A stretch of DNA of 64,000 nt from Lasiosphaeria ovina (taxonomy: Eukaryota > Ascomycota > Sordariomycetes > Sordariales > Lasiosphaeriaceae). Shown here piece by piece: positions 1 through 10,735 of this stretch. The notes beneath the pieces are model-generated. The model ran no database searches. It saw nothing but the letters and a program-made list of their open reading frames with translations, and was not told the DNA's origin. The stretch covers positions 5,280,001 through 5,344,000 of the forward strand of contig JAULSN010000004.1 in NCBI GenBank assembly GCA_033439765.1, read 5' to 3'. Position numbers and translations under genes: made by a program. Within the stretch, counting starts at the first letter, position 1; every line of letters starts with the position of its first letter.

Positions 1-310
1 TATGACAACCTAGCAGTGGGCCCAGGGCTTTATTGTCATTTTTGAGTAGAGAACAGGCAGTTTTAGACTTGAAACCCAGAAAATGAGTGGACTGAAGTCG
101 TAAAGCAGCTAGCTGGTGACATGCCTTTCGGCTGCTGATTCTGATTACCTTGGGTATGTACCCCACCTCAATGGGAAGATGTACGTACTGTACTGCATCG
201 TGTATTTGAGGTCGTCGCTCCCCAAAACATTCGTGTCGTTCAGATACTACACAGTCTTGAATTTCACCCCCAACGCCAGCTCACAAGTCCCCAGAGCGTC
301 CAAGTGCTGC
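1..310. other. Left edge, no gene seen
   Basis: This stretch holds no convincing coding sequence. It lies immediately downstream of the minus-strand DUF3632 gene and probably includes its 3' untranslated region. Confidence 0.4.
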
Positions 311-1245
311 TTACCCCCGGCCCACCATCTCCCGCAAAGCATCACTCGCCAAATTCCTAGTGTCCACAGCGACCCTGTTATCAGCCGCAATCTGTCGCAG
401 TCTCTCCTTCCAAAAGTCCCAGCGACTTTCCTGGCTCGCCCCTTCAGCGAGCCTGGCAGTCCACAGCGGGCCATCCCGCTCAGGCACGCCGGGCTGCGGA
501 TTCCCGTCGCGGGCGCCCCAGGTCGGGTCCTGAAAGATGTCGTGCCCGGCGATGCGCAGCCACCAGATGGCGGGCTCGATGTGCTCGGCGCGCGCAGTGG
601 TGTCCGGGTCCTCGAGCCCCGACGCGATGGTCCACAGGCCGTAGTCCTCGAGCCACTGTTCTAGAGCCGCCACGGGCTTTGTGCGCTGCAGGCAGCTGAG
701 GTGCGCCGTGAACCGGTTGAGGTTGACCCACGATGTTTGCGCTTCTTCGGGCGAGTCCTGATACGAGCCCAAGGTCTTGGGGCCTAGATCTTGTCAGTTG
801 ACATTTCCTTATGGGAGGGATGTGACGGTTTCAGGCATTTCGTTTTTCACGCACCATTCCAGAGATCCCTTGCCGCCCACCCGAACCCCTTCAGCTGGCC
901 CAGGATCTGAGAGACCTCGGCGTTGCTGCTGGCCGCACCATGTTCCGCCACGGCAACGATGAGGCCGGCAAGGTTCTTGTGGTTGAGGTCGTTGCTGGTG
1001 GACATGACTGCCGAATAAAAGGCCATGGTGAAACTGTACCAGGCGTCGTCGGCACCGCCAGGACCGGCTTCGGACACCAGGCGCACGACCATCTCAGCGC
1101 CTCGACCGATTCCCGTTTCGTGTTCCGCAGGCAGCTCTGCAACTTCTGCAAGGAGGGATATTGTGAGTAGCTCTTGCTCAGTGACTGGCTTCAAGTTTTG
1201 CTCCGCCAGCAGCTGGCGCTCGCGGGCTGCCCAGGCGAATGACAT
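311..1245 (-). CDS. DUF3632 family protein
   Basis: Predicted 289-residue fungal protein resembling the uncharacterised DUF3632 family, which is helical and whose members are usually about 200-300 residues. Two exons, 1245-855 and 789-311, flank a 65-bp intron with donor GTGCGT and a CTGAC branch motif next to acceptor AAG. Joining them keeps the frame, reading WND-LGPK across the junction. The start is the ATG at 1245 (MSFAWAARE); the longer open frame upstream has no ATG. The N-terminal exon carries the helical segment around VVRLVSEAGPGG, and the C-terminal exon carries the Trp-rich part (IEPAIWWLRIAG, WDFWKERL). No catalytic motif is visible and no function is proposed. The family name rests on overall pattern, so it is moderately sure; the gene structure is surer. 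Confidence 0.65.
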
Positions 1246-1925
1246 GTCTGAGGTTGGGTTCCTTAGTAGTGGTGTGTCGCAGACTGCAAAGGCTGAATTG
1301 GATGTCGAATACGTAGATGAGGGAGTAAGCTTCGACAAACTGTCGCGCGGAATGAGAAAACGTAATCAGATGCACGTGGCAAATGAAGAAGGGGTGTTCA
1401 GCCCCCAACTATAATGGAGCCGGTAATAAGGCATAAAGCGGCAAAATATAGGATATCTACTATACAAACCGGGACGTTGGAAGGATCGGGGGCTAGGGCT
1501 TACCGGGCCTCGGCCCAACCAACCAACGAGCCGTATTCTGAGCGAGTAATAAAGGTAGGCGAGAAAAGCGTGCACGCGCAAAGACGAGACGAGAAGGATT
1601 TAACGAGGCTTATTGGCAGGCCGAGATCTTGAGCATGCATGATTCACCGCCAACACTGCAAAAGCAATTAATCATGCCATTACCATCCTCTATGTTCATC
1701 TAATTAATTGAGATGTGGTCACTTTAAGGCGCAGTAGTCGGGCTGACGAGATGTCGGCCTCGAATCCTCATGTACTACCAAGAAAGTGGCAGAGACTATG
1801 GGTGCGCGTTGTATATAACCTCTGAGATTTCTTCGCGGTTTTAGACTCTAATCGACAGCAAGCACTCAACTCATCTAATCAGCTAGATCTCCAACAGCTC
1901 AACGCACATTCCCCCCTATCCAACC
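1246..1925. other. Divergent intergenic region
   Basis: This is the shared upstream region of the minus-strand DUF3632 gene and the plus-strand ribonuclease gene. Apart from a TATA motif near 1812 and a CT/CA-rich leader just before 1926, no coding sequence or repeat was recognised. Confidence 0.4.
1812..1818 (+). promoter_or_regulatory. Candidate TATA box of the ribonuclease gene
   Basis: TATATAA lies about 110 bp upstream of the ATG at 1926. It is followed by a CA/CT-rich stretch typical of fungal 5' leaders. Position and sequence fit a core promoter, but this is inference only. Confidence 0.4.
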
Positions 1926-2470
1926 ATGTGGACCATGCAATTCCTCGCCGTCCTCGCGGTGGCCTCCGCCGCTGTCCTGGCAAGCCCCGTCGCCGTCAAC
2001 GCGACTGACGTAGAGCTCGAGGCTCGCGCCGTCAAGGGATACGTCTGCGGCACCCAGAAATACACACTCACCGCCGTGGACAACGCCATGGGCGACGGCA
2101 TCCGGCTGCAGAGGAGCCTGAAGTTCATCCAGCAGGTGCCCGGCCAGACAGGAACCAGTAAGTCTAATTACCAGTGGGAGCCACCAACCAACCACGTGCA
2201 CGAGAGCTTACACACGCAGCCCTCTGGCCCCACGAGTACCGGAACGGCAAGCCCACCAAGCTCGAGCTCGACCCGGCGCCGTGCGCCAAGCTCAATCTCT
2301 ACGAGTTCCCCATTCTGCCCAGCGGCGCCGACTACCTCGGCGGAGCGCCCGGCGCGGACCGCATCGTCTTCGCCGACAGCGTCAAGACCCCCGGCGCGTA
2401 CGAGCAGTGCTTCCTTATGACGCACACGGGCGCTACAGGGAATCTGTTTGTCAAGTGCAAGACTACGTGA
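1926..2470 (+). CDS. Secreted guanyl-specific ribonuclease, RNase T1/N1 family
   Basis: Predicted 160-residue extracellular ribonuclease of the microbial N1/T1 family, which cleaves single-stranded RNA after guanosine. Exons 1926-2157 and 2220-2470 flank a 62-bp intron (GTAAGT...CACGCAG) that restores the frame. Residues 1-20 form a signal peptide (hydrophobic FLAVLAVASAAVLAS). Family landmarks follow in order: WPHEYRN (catalytic His), EFPILPSG (catalytic Glu), GGAPGADR (catalytic Arg), THTGA (catalytic His) and a terminal FVKC. Four Cys remain in the mature part, enough for two disulphides. The Tyr that normally precedes the Pro-His pair is Trp here. The catalytic Glu, Arg and both His are present, so the enzyme is probably active. 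A specialised effector-like role is possible but cannot be judged from sequence. Confidence 0.85.
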
Positions 2471-2976
2471 GTTGGGGGTACATTTGTGTACCTTAGATTT
2501 GTATGTACATGTTTGGGTGTGTTTTGCAACTAAGGGGGGATGCTTTGTTATTACAGTAGTCCTGTTGTTAGAATTTTTTGTTATATACAGGTAGCTTTAT
2601 AAGTTACATGACAACTATAGAGGTTAGATAATACGTTGAATATCGGGCGGGTGAGTGATTCAGGTCTTCAAGCGCTTCCTGGACCTTTCACAAGACAACA
2701 GACTGAAAATCAGACATGTCCCTGAAAATAGTGAACTCTGCTTCTTCCAGCAACTTGCCTCCTAGCAACTTTACTTCTCGTGCTCAGGTAGAGTTTCCTT
2801 TAAGGGGCTCTTCACATAATTGCCTCATATCGACAAGTTGTTGGAGGGTGCAGCCAATTGGTTTGAGGTAGGTTACCCCGCAGAAGCCTGAATATCCTCC
2901 GCTTCTCTCCACTTTGATCTTCATTTCACAACATCACTGAACTTTCGTTCAGTTTTCCTCTATTTATCAATCGGAT
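2471..2976. other. Intergenic, AT-rich
   Basis: This is the 3' flank of the ribonuclease gene and the upstream region of the HET fragment. No gene, RNA or clear repeat was recognised. Confidence 0.4.
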
Positions 2977-3297
2977 ATGTCCGGAACCTTTGTATATCCC
3001 TCGAGGGCTGGCCCCAACGACATTCGACTCCTGATACCGATCGCCATCAGCCACACGTCTCTGCACTTCACACTGATCCAGGTCCCTCGAACCGCCGCTC
3101 CGCCCTACACCGCCATCTCCTACACGTGGAGTGACGGTGAAGCATCCGAGGTCATCCACCTGAACGACCAAGAGTTCCACGTGAGACCGAACCTCTGGTC
3201 CTGTCTGCACTACATCGGCCACGACACGCGCCGTCTGGGGAAAGTTCTCTGGGTGGACGCCGTCTGCATCGACCAGGGCAACACGGCGGAGCGTTAC
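2977..3297 (+). pseudogene. Truncated heterokaryon-incompatibility (HET) domain gene
   Basis: The first ~107 codons match the start of a HET domain, the effector domain of fungal non-self recognition that triggers cell death. Motifs are YTAISYTWSDGE, then the VRPNLW segment, then LWVDAVCIDQGNTAERY. At about 3297, just after the ERY that normally leads into QV, the similarity stops. The frame then runs into unrelated sequence, including the upstream part of a different small gene. Two-thirds of the HET domain and the whole C-terminal region are missing. The ATG and N-terminus are well preserved, which suggests truncation by a rearrangement rather than slow decay. A short chimeric product could be transcribed but would lack a complete domain. 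Confidence 0.75.
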
Positions 3298-3391
3298 CTA
3301 CGGCCTTTGGCATTTCGTGTTCCCCTCCATTCTACACACCCCAACTTCCAGGTACTACCACCATCCACTGCGGTAACAGATAGCTCACACA

Positions 3392-3973
3392 ATGTCGCCT
3401 CCGAAGCTCCTGGCAGTCCTGTCCTTCCTGGCCATCGGTATCCTGCCAACACCAACGTCGCGTATCCCGGCATCCTACCACGGGAGGGGGCCTGTTCGAG
3501 CGCCATGAAATGCACCTGCTCGTCCAAGGAAGGGAAGAGCAGTGTGGGTCTACTCTGCGAGGGCGTGTACGGACTGGCGGATTATGGCAGGGTTGATAAA
3601 GGGCTGAATGTGGCAAGTCAACAAAACCCTATTTAATATGGACCAGCCTCGCTTCACTCTATCTCTGTGCCCTCCGCTGACATGACCACTCTGCGCCTTC
3701 TAGTGCTACATTTACGGCCCAGGCAGCGAGAAGAAAGCAATCTCCTAGTTCTCGGATCAAAACTGCCAGGCCAATTTTGGACGGGGTTTCAAGGGCGATT
3801 GCGTCGACTATCCCGACACCCCGGGAGCCGAAAACAGCCCCGCACCGCCGCCGCCGCCGCCTATCGACCCCCGACCCTTCTCAGTGTTGTGCGACCCTCG
3901 TAGCACTCGGATATCTCCCGATTCCAGACTGTTGCGAAACCTCAAGGCGACAATCGCCGGTAGCCCGTTTTAA
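3392..3973 (+). pseudogene. Broken small cysteine-rich secreted protein gene
   Basis: An ATG at 3392 opens a signal-peptide-like sequence (MSPPKLLAVLSFLAIGIL). A Cys-rich segment (MKCTCSSKEG...VGLLCEG) follows in another frame. A good intron appears to run from GTGTAC at 3565 to CTGAC...TTCTAG at 3703, after which CYIYGPGSEKK resumes in phase 0. That exon has an in-frame TAG at 3746, then continues open (NCQANFGRGFKGDC, a proline run, stop TAA at 3971). The pieces resemble a small secreted, effector-like protein with even Cys spacing. The TAG and the unresolved frame change near 3450-3490 suggest it is dead. An undetected extra intron could explain the frame change but not the TAG. Confidence 0.4.
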
Positions 3974-4600
3974 CTTGGCGGGACATTTGAATTGGAGTCT
4001 CACGGGTTGATCAGCACCTGGAAGAATAGGAACTTGTGGACTTGTGAGCGCGAGGTGCCGAATATTTCATCCCAGATGTCAGAAAGGAAGTGTGGCGAGG
4101 GGAGTGGGAAGAAAATCGGGGAAGCAGAAACGATGTATGTGCCGCTAAATTAGTTCGAAGAGTTACAAAAACATTGGCCAGTCCTATTGAAGCGGTGAAA
4201 GGCACCACAACACAATAAACTCCCGCTCACCATACAGAGCACTGGTAGAGGAATCATCCATAGCCGGGTGGTCAAATATAACAAAGAAAAAACACTACTG
4301 CGTGCAGTGGTGGTAAAAAGACGTCATTCTAAAGAAGGTTAGAAAAGAAGGTAAAGAGCCACGCCGACCTCTGATCAGAGGGAGGGCGGGCTAAGAAAAA
4401 AAGCAAAGAGATCGCGCAGAATTGCATTGGGTAAGGGTGTAAACAAATCACTTGTTATCCTAGCCCCCGGATTCCTGATCATTATTGGAAAAAGTCAATC
4501 CCTCTCCGCTTAGACCTACATACTTGTGTACCTGAGATATGGCTGCTATTGTAAGCTCGCACTTGCCCCCTCTGGCCATCGAATTCCAGCGGCTAACTAG
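3974..4600. other. Intergenic, nothing recognised
   Basis: This region separates the cysteine-rich pseudogene from the ankyrin pseudogene. It is purine-rich around 4320-4420 and shows no coding signal I can support. Confidence 0.35.
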
Positions 4601-5097
4601 TTAGCTCTCCAACTTCACGACGAGCCTCGAGAATGCCTCCCGCAGCTCGTCCGACACGGCGTGTCTCTAGGCAAAGAGTTCTGCCGCCGTGAGGCCCGAT
4701 TTGTTCCTTGCGTGCGGGTCCAGCCCCTCGAGGTTCTGGCTGGCCAGAATTTCCATCGTCTTGGCATCGCCAGCCAGTGCGTCCACGTGGAGTATTTGTG
4801 CCATCGCTACCGAAATGCAGATGGTTCGCTCCTCGTGAGAAAAGCAGCCGGGTTGATTCGTGCGCGTTAATGGCAATTGCGTTCGCCAGTGGGGTGTATC
4901 CATTCAAGCCGAGTTCGTCTATGTCTGCTCCTTGTTCAAGAAGGTAGCGAGCAATGTGTACATTGTAGGTTGCTATAGACAACATTTGTCGGTGAGCTTT
5001 TGGTGTTGTAATGCTATGGCCTCGCTGTATTAGTTTTTGCACCACATGCAAGCTCCCGGATTCGACCGCCCAGATAATTGGCCTTCCGTACCAGGGT
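4601..5097 (-). pseudogene. Ankyrin-repeat gene fragment with frameshift and stop
   Basis: The minus strand encodes about 2.5 ankyrin repeats, reading IIWAVESGSLHVVQKLIQRGH and then ARYLLEQGADIDELGLNGYTPL. The frame shifts near 4800 and continues as HVDALAGDAKTMEIL and LDPHARNKSGLTAAELFA, the usual C-terminal cap of fungal ankyrin proteins. A TAG at 4667-4669 breaks the cap just before the conserved VSDELREAF segment, which then runs open to TAA at 4601. Upstream of 5097 the frame is closed, so the N-terminal part is missing. The lesions are one frameshift, one nonsense codon and a 5' truncation. Such proteins are often recognition or scaffold proteins; this copy is non-functional. Confidence 0.75.
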
Positions 5098-5219
5098 GCC
5101 TATTTAGATCGTAGACTAGACAGCAGTATTTCTAGTAAATGCATTAATACGGCATAGTAGAGAAAGTCAGAGTCCTCGTCCAGAATACTGCAGGCCCAAA
5201 ATAGAACACCAACACCCCA

Positions 5220-6631
5220 TCATACCCCCTTATCTAGCATATCCTGGGCGTGCTTAGTGCCGAGCAGCGCAAACTCGGACGAGTTGTAGCAGACGGTGAA
5301 CTCGTCACCAAAGTCAGCCGAGTTCGCCGACAAGTTGGCCGGGCCAAACTGCCACACTTGGTCGGCCGCCAGCCCGGACTTGACGATGGTGTCGAGCCAG
5401 GGAGCCAGCACGCGCGTGTGGTTGCCGCGCTCGGGCGATCCGTATTCCTCGAGAATCACGGGCTTGTTGGCCTGTGGGCGTGTGTTGTCAGTCTTTTGCT
5501 GCTGTTGTTGTTTTCGCCGTCTCCTAGGAGACAGAAAAGGGAGCATCAACAAGTACTTGCCTTGGCACCCGCATCGTCGTGCTGCTGGATCCAGAGATTG
5601 CCCCATTCATACGGGTAGCTCCACCAGCTGGGATAAAGATGGAACACGCCATAGTCGAGCGTCGGAATCTTCAGATTCGTGACAAAATCGACCCCGTCAT
5701 TAGCCTCGTACGCGTAGTTGGAGCCGTTGGGATTCGAAAATCCGGACGACGGACCGAACCAGCCCTCGTCGCCGAGCGAGACCATGTGGAGCGGGTCGAG
5801 GCTCTTGATGTAGGCCGACACGCCGGCGGCCCAGGCGGCGATGACCGACACGTCGCACTGCGAGCACCGCGGCTCGTTGCACAGCTGCCACGAGAAGACG
5901 GCCGGGCTGGCCCGGTAGCGTGTGACGAGGACGCGCACGTACGCCCGGTACACGGCCTGGCACCCCGCGTCTTCGTACCACGTCGGCTCGAAGCTGCACG
6001 CGGGCGCGTACGCCACCTCGCGCCCGCCCCAGTCGGGCCATTCGTTGACGAACGGCAGGACTAGTTTCAGGCCGAGCTGCTCCGCGCGGTGCACCACGTA
6101 GTCGAGCCGCTGCAGCCCGTCGCTGCCGTAGTTAATGAAGGCTGCCCCCGTGCCGTTGATCAGCTGGTACCAGACGCGGTACGGATCCGCCGCGTCCGGG
6201 TTTGTGGGTTTGTTGACGTCGCCGAAGCCCCACACGCGCACGATCTTGTACTTTGTCTTTGTCCGCGCCACACCTGTCAGATGACATGTCAACAAAGGGG
6301 TAAGTGGAACTTGCATCCGCGATTTGCTGCATCGCGACATCAACATCCTCGTTGCGGGTCAAGTGGCCGAGCCACCAGGCGTTGGTCCCTTTTGCAGCGG
6401 TTAGCTGGCAGAAATTGCAAACTGAAAATAATTTTCGAGCGGCAACAAACCTGCAAAGTATCCCGTCCTGCCGTCAATCTCGAACAGCCTGCCATTGACC
6501 TTGGCAAAGGACCCGTTAGACGCTCCAATGGCATAGACGGGAAGGATCTGCGGGTCTTGGGTTGAGCGGACGAAGTTGTCGTCTGCCCCTGCCAAGCCGA
6601 TGCCGAAGAGCAACACGGCCGAGACGAGCAT
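5220..6631 (-). CDS. Secreted GH5 endo-beta-1,4-mannanase
   Basis: Predicted 407-residue glycoside hydrolase family 5 enzyme of the mannan endo-1,4-beta-mannosidase type, degrading hemicellulosic mannan outside the cell. Four exons: 6631-6451, 6388-6311, 6273-5561 and 5471-5220. The first two introns are GT-AG. The third has donor AAG/GCAAGT, so it is GC-AG, and only that choice keeps the frame into ANKPVILEEYG. A signal peptide occupies residues 1-17 (VSAVLLFGIGLAGA). Landmarks are TNAWWLGHL, VRVWGFGD, the acid/base Glu in CNEPRC (about residue 220), FHLYPSWW and the nucleophile Glu in LEEYG (about residue 333). No carbohydrate-binding module is seen. Length and motifs match fungal single-domain mannanases. 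It stands alone, with no other carbohydrate-active gene nearby. Confidence 0.9.
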
Positions 6632-8921
6632 TGTCCAGATTTATCGCAGGCGACGCCTCATATAGGTTATCACCGTGTTCAATAACGGGTTGCAAATCGA
6701 GGAAACATGGCGTGGTGTGAGCCTCAGGACAGATATAATGTCAATGAGGATTGCGGAGTCCGGTAAAAGGCCGCGGCTATATTATGTCAGTTCATGGGGA
6801 CATGCAGTCTTGGTAATTAATGGGGCCGGGGCCGGGCAACTTGAAAGTATAGAGATCTGAGATTTATTGAGGCGCATTTTATCCGTCCAGGGCTATTGGA
6901 GAATGGGAACTTGCAAACATGAGAGTGGGGTGAATTGTTTACCTCTTTTATTAGACTAAGGTAACTAGGAAGGTGACTACCTGTATAGTCACCCTCGACA
7001 ACTTTTTTTGGCCGAATCCCATCGCGCTGAGCCGAGCCGAGTTCTAGAGATATTTTAATTATGCTTACCGTATTTAATCTAGAGCTTCGATCAGGGCACC
7101 CCATCAAAAAATCAAGGCACCCTACTTTGCATTCCTGGCAGGTGCTGGCAACTGAGATACTCAGAGTCTAATTTAAGGCGGTAAAATCGTGAAACACCAT
7201 CTTACCGCCCATGTGCCTACCATGTAGCCCGGCTGCCCGGGTCAATACCGCTGAAGCCGTTAAAATCTTTAAAGTCGCTAAAAACGCGTTGATTATGGTG
7301 TTTTTCACTTTGACGATTTCTTCGTTGCTGAGTTAGACTTGAAATGAAGGAAACTTGTAAATGGCAACTTTGAAGCCTAGATTCGTATATAAACTAACCA
7401 AACATCATGGCAGGCGCCTAGTCGCCTAAGAAATCCGTTGAATCCTTATTTATTAACATGTTAATGCATTGTGACGACTACTAGTAGGGCGTTTATGTTG
7501 TTGCAGTAGGAAGCACTACAAAGGTCACCTATCCTATACCCACCAGCTAGGCGCATTAACGCCGGCATTGTCACGGCAGGTGCTGCAGTGGCCATATATA
7601 GCTCACTACGGTCGCAAGTAGGTAACTTGCGATTCTAGACATCCTTTTGGAAGGTTGGCGCAGTGGTATAGTGGGCCCACTGAGCACGCCGTCATGTAAA
7701 TAGTGTTATTTTGACTTTGCTGGGCTTCCTTAGTGCCGTGGGTGGCTACTAGGAAATATAGCATTTTACTATTATAAGAAATAAAGAAAAAGCGAGGTTG
7801 AGAAAATGAAGATCCAAAACCGTTAAATAGCCGTTAAACCGTTACGGCCGTTATAGCTTTATTTCCTTTAAGCTTATAACCTTATAACCTTAATATTTTT
7901 ATTAAAGTTTTGGAAAAATCTTATAATATATATTAAGATAACTTAGTATAAAGAAAACCTTAACCTTATTTTTTAAACCTTAAATTACTAAGAATACACC
8001 CTCTATAAGCCGAATAGAATACGTTAATACTCGTAGAAAAAAGCTTAATAAATAGACTTTTCCGTATAACCGAATACTAAAGGAGATTAGGCTAGCTGGC
8101 GTTTAGGGTTAAGGAATTTGAAGGCTAGGGTTATAGTGGGATTTTCTCTATATATATATAGGGAGCTTCTCTCCCTCACTCTCCTACTCTCCTTTTCCTT
8201 CTATATCCAATAATAATACAACTATATCTCTAATCATCACTATCAGCATACCATTCTGACCGCCTTGATCTCCACTTTCCAACAGTATCATTAGCTTAGG
8301 CTGTGACTACTGTTGGAACCAGCAATCCAGCTTCAAAGTCCCTGACTTCGGTAAGCCCTCTTTGCTTACTTACACCACAATTCTTCCACATACAGAGTCC
8401 CAGACTCTGTCACAATACAGCCTTTTAGGCACTTTTCATCACGCGTTGTGCTGCCTCGAATGGGGCTGCGAATCTGCGACTAAGTAACTATTTACGTCCT
8501 ATACGTGCTTGACGTGTACTTGGTCCGCGGATTCGTAGGTTTCCGCTCTTGCCGCGGCTAGCTTGGGAGTCCCCGCCCAGCCTAGAGCAGTAAAGAACTT
8601 TTTTGGCCGAAGTCACTCTAGAGAATTAGGGCGTAGCCACTGCTGCCTGGGATAGGTACGGGGCATGGAGTACATAGACCACTTTGCCTAAATAAACGTT
8701 ATATCGCCAAACTTGTACGTCGTATCTATGTCCCGGTATTGAAGTCTACGAGGACTAAGCTTTAAGGTTTTCTATAGTCATTTCTCCTATTACTACTATG
8801 CCTTTAGCATAACTGAGCATAAAGCACCTTTATTAATATATCTCCGGACAATATATCTCCGGACAGCAGAGGGCTGTGTGGCTATAACCGTGGAGGCATT
8901 GTAGGTTATAATAAAGCAATA
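6632..8921. other. AT-rich repetitive intergenic region
   Basis: This is the upstream region of the mannanase gene followed by AT-rich DNA with no usable ORF. It contains a short copy of a dispersed repeat (6979-7042). A tRNA box-A-like string (TGGCGCAGTGG, near 7657) has no matching box B or foldable tRNA. From about 7780 to 8920 the DNA looks like an ancient mutated transposon, with a TATATATATA run near 8150 followed by a CT-rich leader-like stretch, but I could not assign it to a family. Confidence 0.4.
6979..7042. repeat. Dispersed repeat, copy A (short)
   Basis: It shares the motif CTGTATAGTCAC, a T-run, GGCCGAATCC and then CGCGCTGAGCCGAGC with longer copies near 16.7 kb and 26.8 kb. 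The middle of the element is missing here. Family unknown. Confidence 0.5.
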
Positions 8922-8968
8922 ACGTATGTGATAAGCGAGCGCCGTAGATAAGCGAGCGCCGCACTTTT
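8922..8968 (+). repeat. Left terminal inverted repeat of the Fot1-like element
   Basis: 47 bp matching the reverse complement of 10736-10782 with three mismatches (A/G, T/C, T/C). It contains two direct copies of ATAAGCGAGCGCCG separated by TAG, probably paired transposase-binding sites. Confidence 0.85.
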
Positions 8969-9010
8969 CACCACCCTACCACATCTATCCTTAATTACAT
9001 AACCACAACA

Positions 9011-10684
9011 CTAGGAAATAACAATAACTGAATCAGAAACAGATGAATCAGACGATTCTGCAGCCTCCTTGCACGTACGTGCATTATGGCCAGGCTTACC
9101 ACAGACACCACAGCACCGAATCTTCGTACGAGACCCCCCTACACCACCACCATTTTGTCGTGTTTCCTGGGCTAACTGCTCACCCATAGCCTTCTGATCC
9201 AGTAGATCCTGTGCCTCTTGTACAGTAAGTGACCCTCCAAGCCGTACACGTGTTTTTTTGGCTCTCCGTCGCTTACTAAGCCCCTCATTGGCCTTTCGTA
9301 GTACTGAGACCTCCGAACGCAGAAGAGCCACCTCGTACATTACAGCCATTATACCTTTGGCTAATCGATCCACAGCAGTTAGTATCGGGGTTGGAGAGCT
9401 GCCCTAATGGTTGGAAATTCGAGTTTTAATAAATGCTGATTATGAGGTGGCCTCTCGAGGGTTATATAGCGTTTGGGAGGCCCAAGGTAGTGCTATGGTT
9501 GGGCTTGAGGCTGGGGGTATTGGGGTCCGAATACGCACATCCAGCTTAGATATCACCCTCTCTGGGTCGTACGGTACAAGGCCAGCTCCGGTAAAACCCC
9601 CCTAGATATTCTTTTCTATAATCGAAGTAAAAAACGCCTCTCTAAATGTATAAAGAAACTCCAACTTGCTGATATGTGTGATATTCATCCGTATAAACTA
9701 CTTAATTTGGCGGCTATACGCCTTCTTCAAAGGCCCAAAGTAACTAATATCTAAAGGCTAAAGTATATATGAAGAGTATAGAGGCATATAAAGCGTAATA
9801 ATATTATACTCTTTATAATAGTTATCGAATTCTTCAGAGTGGTGGCTTTCGTGGCTATTAAGGATTAATAGCCGGTATATACCCTTTGTACGAGATACTA
9901 TATGGAAATCGAAGTAACGAATCCAATCCATACCTTTCTTATTCGTAGTCCAGCCATTATCGGTTATTACGATACGCTAGTCGGCCGGGAGGTTACATTC
10001 TTCATACTAGTTAGAAAGGTAATATTACCTAGCTAAGATAATAAATAGTAGGATGGCCCAGCCTAGAGCATTTACTCCTTGGATAACTATAGCCCACTCT
10101 CGATTACTAGGTTAGACCTATTTAGCCTTACTACGGCCGTCCGAGGTAGTAACTACCATAGTAGCGATAATAATGCCCATTATAAAGCCGGTCTCGTCGA
10201 AATTATAGATATCGTCGTTAAGGATACCGTATTTGACCTTAATATTATACACAAGGGCAAACCACTCGCGAATAATCGTTAGATCTTCGTATTTAGCCCT
10301 CTGGTAGTCGTATTTACGCGTAAAACGCGTCCGAAGGTCTGGCTAGCGTTTAACGAAGTTGTGAGCCCAGCGTTTGCCGACAGGGGGCGCGTTACGTTCG
10401 CGTAGCAATCGGTTGGCCATATCTTCCACGTAACAAAGCCGAGGATGGAATGCGCGTGAACAGAGCTCAGTTATATATCGAATAATCGTTTGCTCCTCTA
10501 AATCCGTAAGCTTACGCGAGTTGGCTGGAATATCGCATCGTGCAGGTATGCCGGCAAGTCGACGGCGAATAGTTCTATCATTAACCTCGTAGATTTTCGC
10601 TGTGGTTCGTTTGCTTAGCTTTTTGTTGTTTTTAACAGCTTCGGCGGCCAGAATTACTCTGGCTTCTTTGGAGATGGAAGCCAT
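9011..10684 (-). pseudogene. Fot1/pogo-type transposase, inactivated
   Basis: The transposase reads from ATG at 10684. It starts with a Psq/CENP-B-type helix-turn-helix region (residues 1-110, with NDRTIRRRLAG and VGKRWAHNFVKR), then a TAG stop where PDLRTRF follows in frame. The DDE domain is still readable: FDETGF (first Asp), ITDNGWTTN, LLILNSHESHHS where the second catalytic Asp has become Asn, and LQPLDISYFGPLKKAYSRQ (third Asp). Several further stops occur in the middle. The last 120 codons (9373-9011) are intact and encode a basic coiled-coil region and a CCHC zinc knuckle (CGVCGKPGHNARTC) before an acidic tail. The protein would have bound the inverted repeats and moved the element; this copy cannot. 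Confidence 0.85.
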
Positions 10685-10735
10685 GGTTTTTGGTTGAGAA
10701 ATGGAGTATTGAAGCTGGGGGGTCGCGACGCGTCA

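Noticed and set aside
7650..7725. tRNA-like start (TGGCGCAGTGG box A)
   Set aside because: No box B (GGTTCGANNCC) at a suitable distance and no cloverleaf could be formed, so at most a decayed tRNA or SINE head.
10079..10282. Plus-strand 67-codon frame inside the Fot1-like element
   Set aside because: It lies opposite the DETG region of the minus-strand transposase and is a chance frame in AT-rich mutated DNA.
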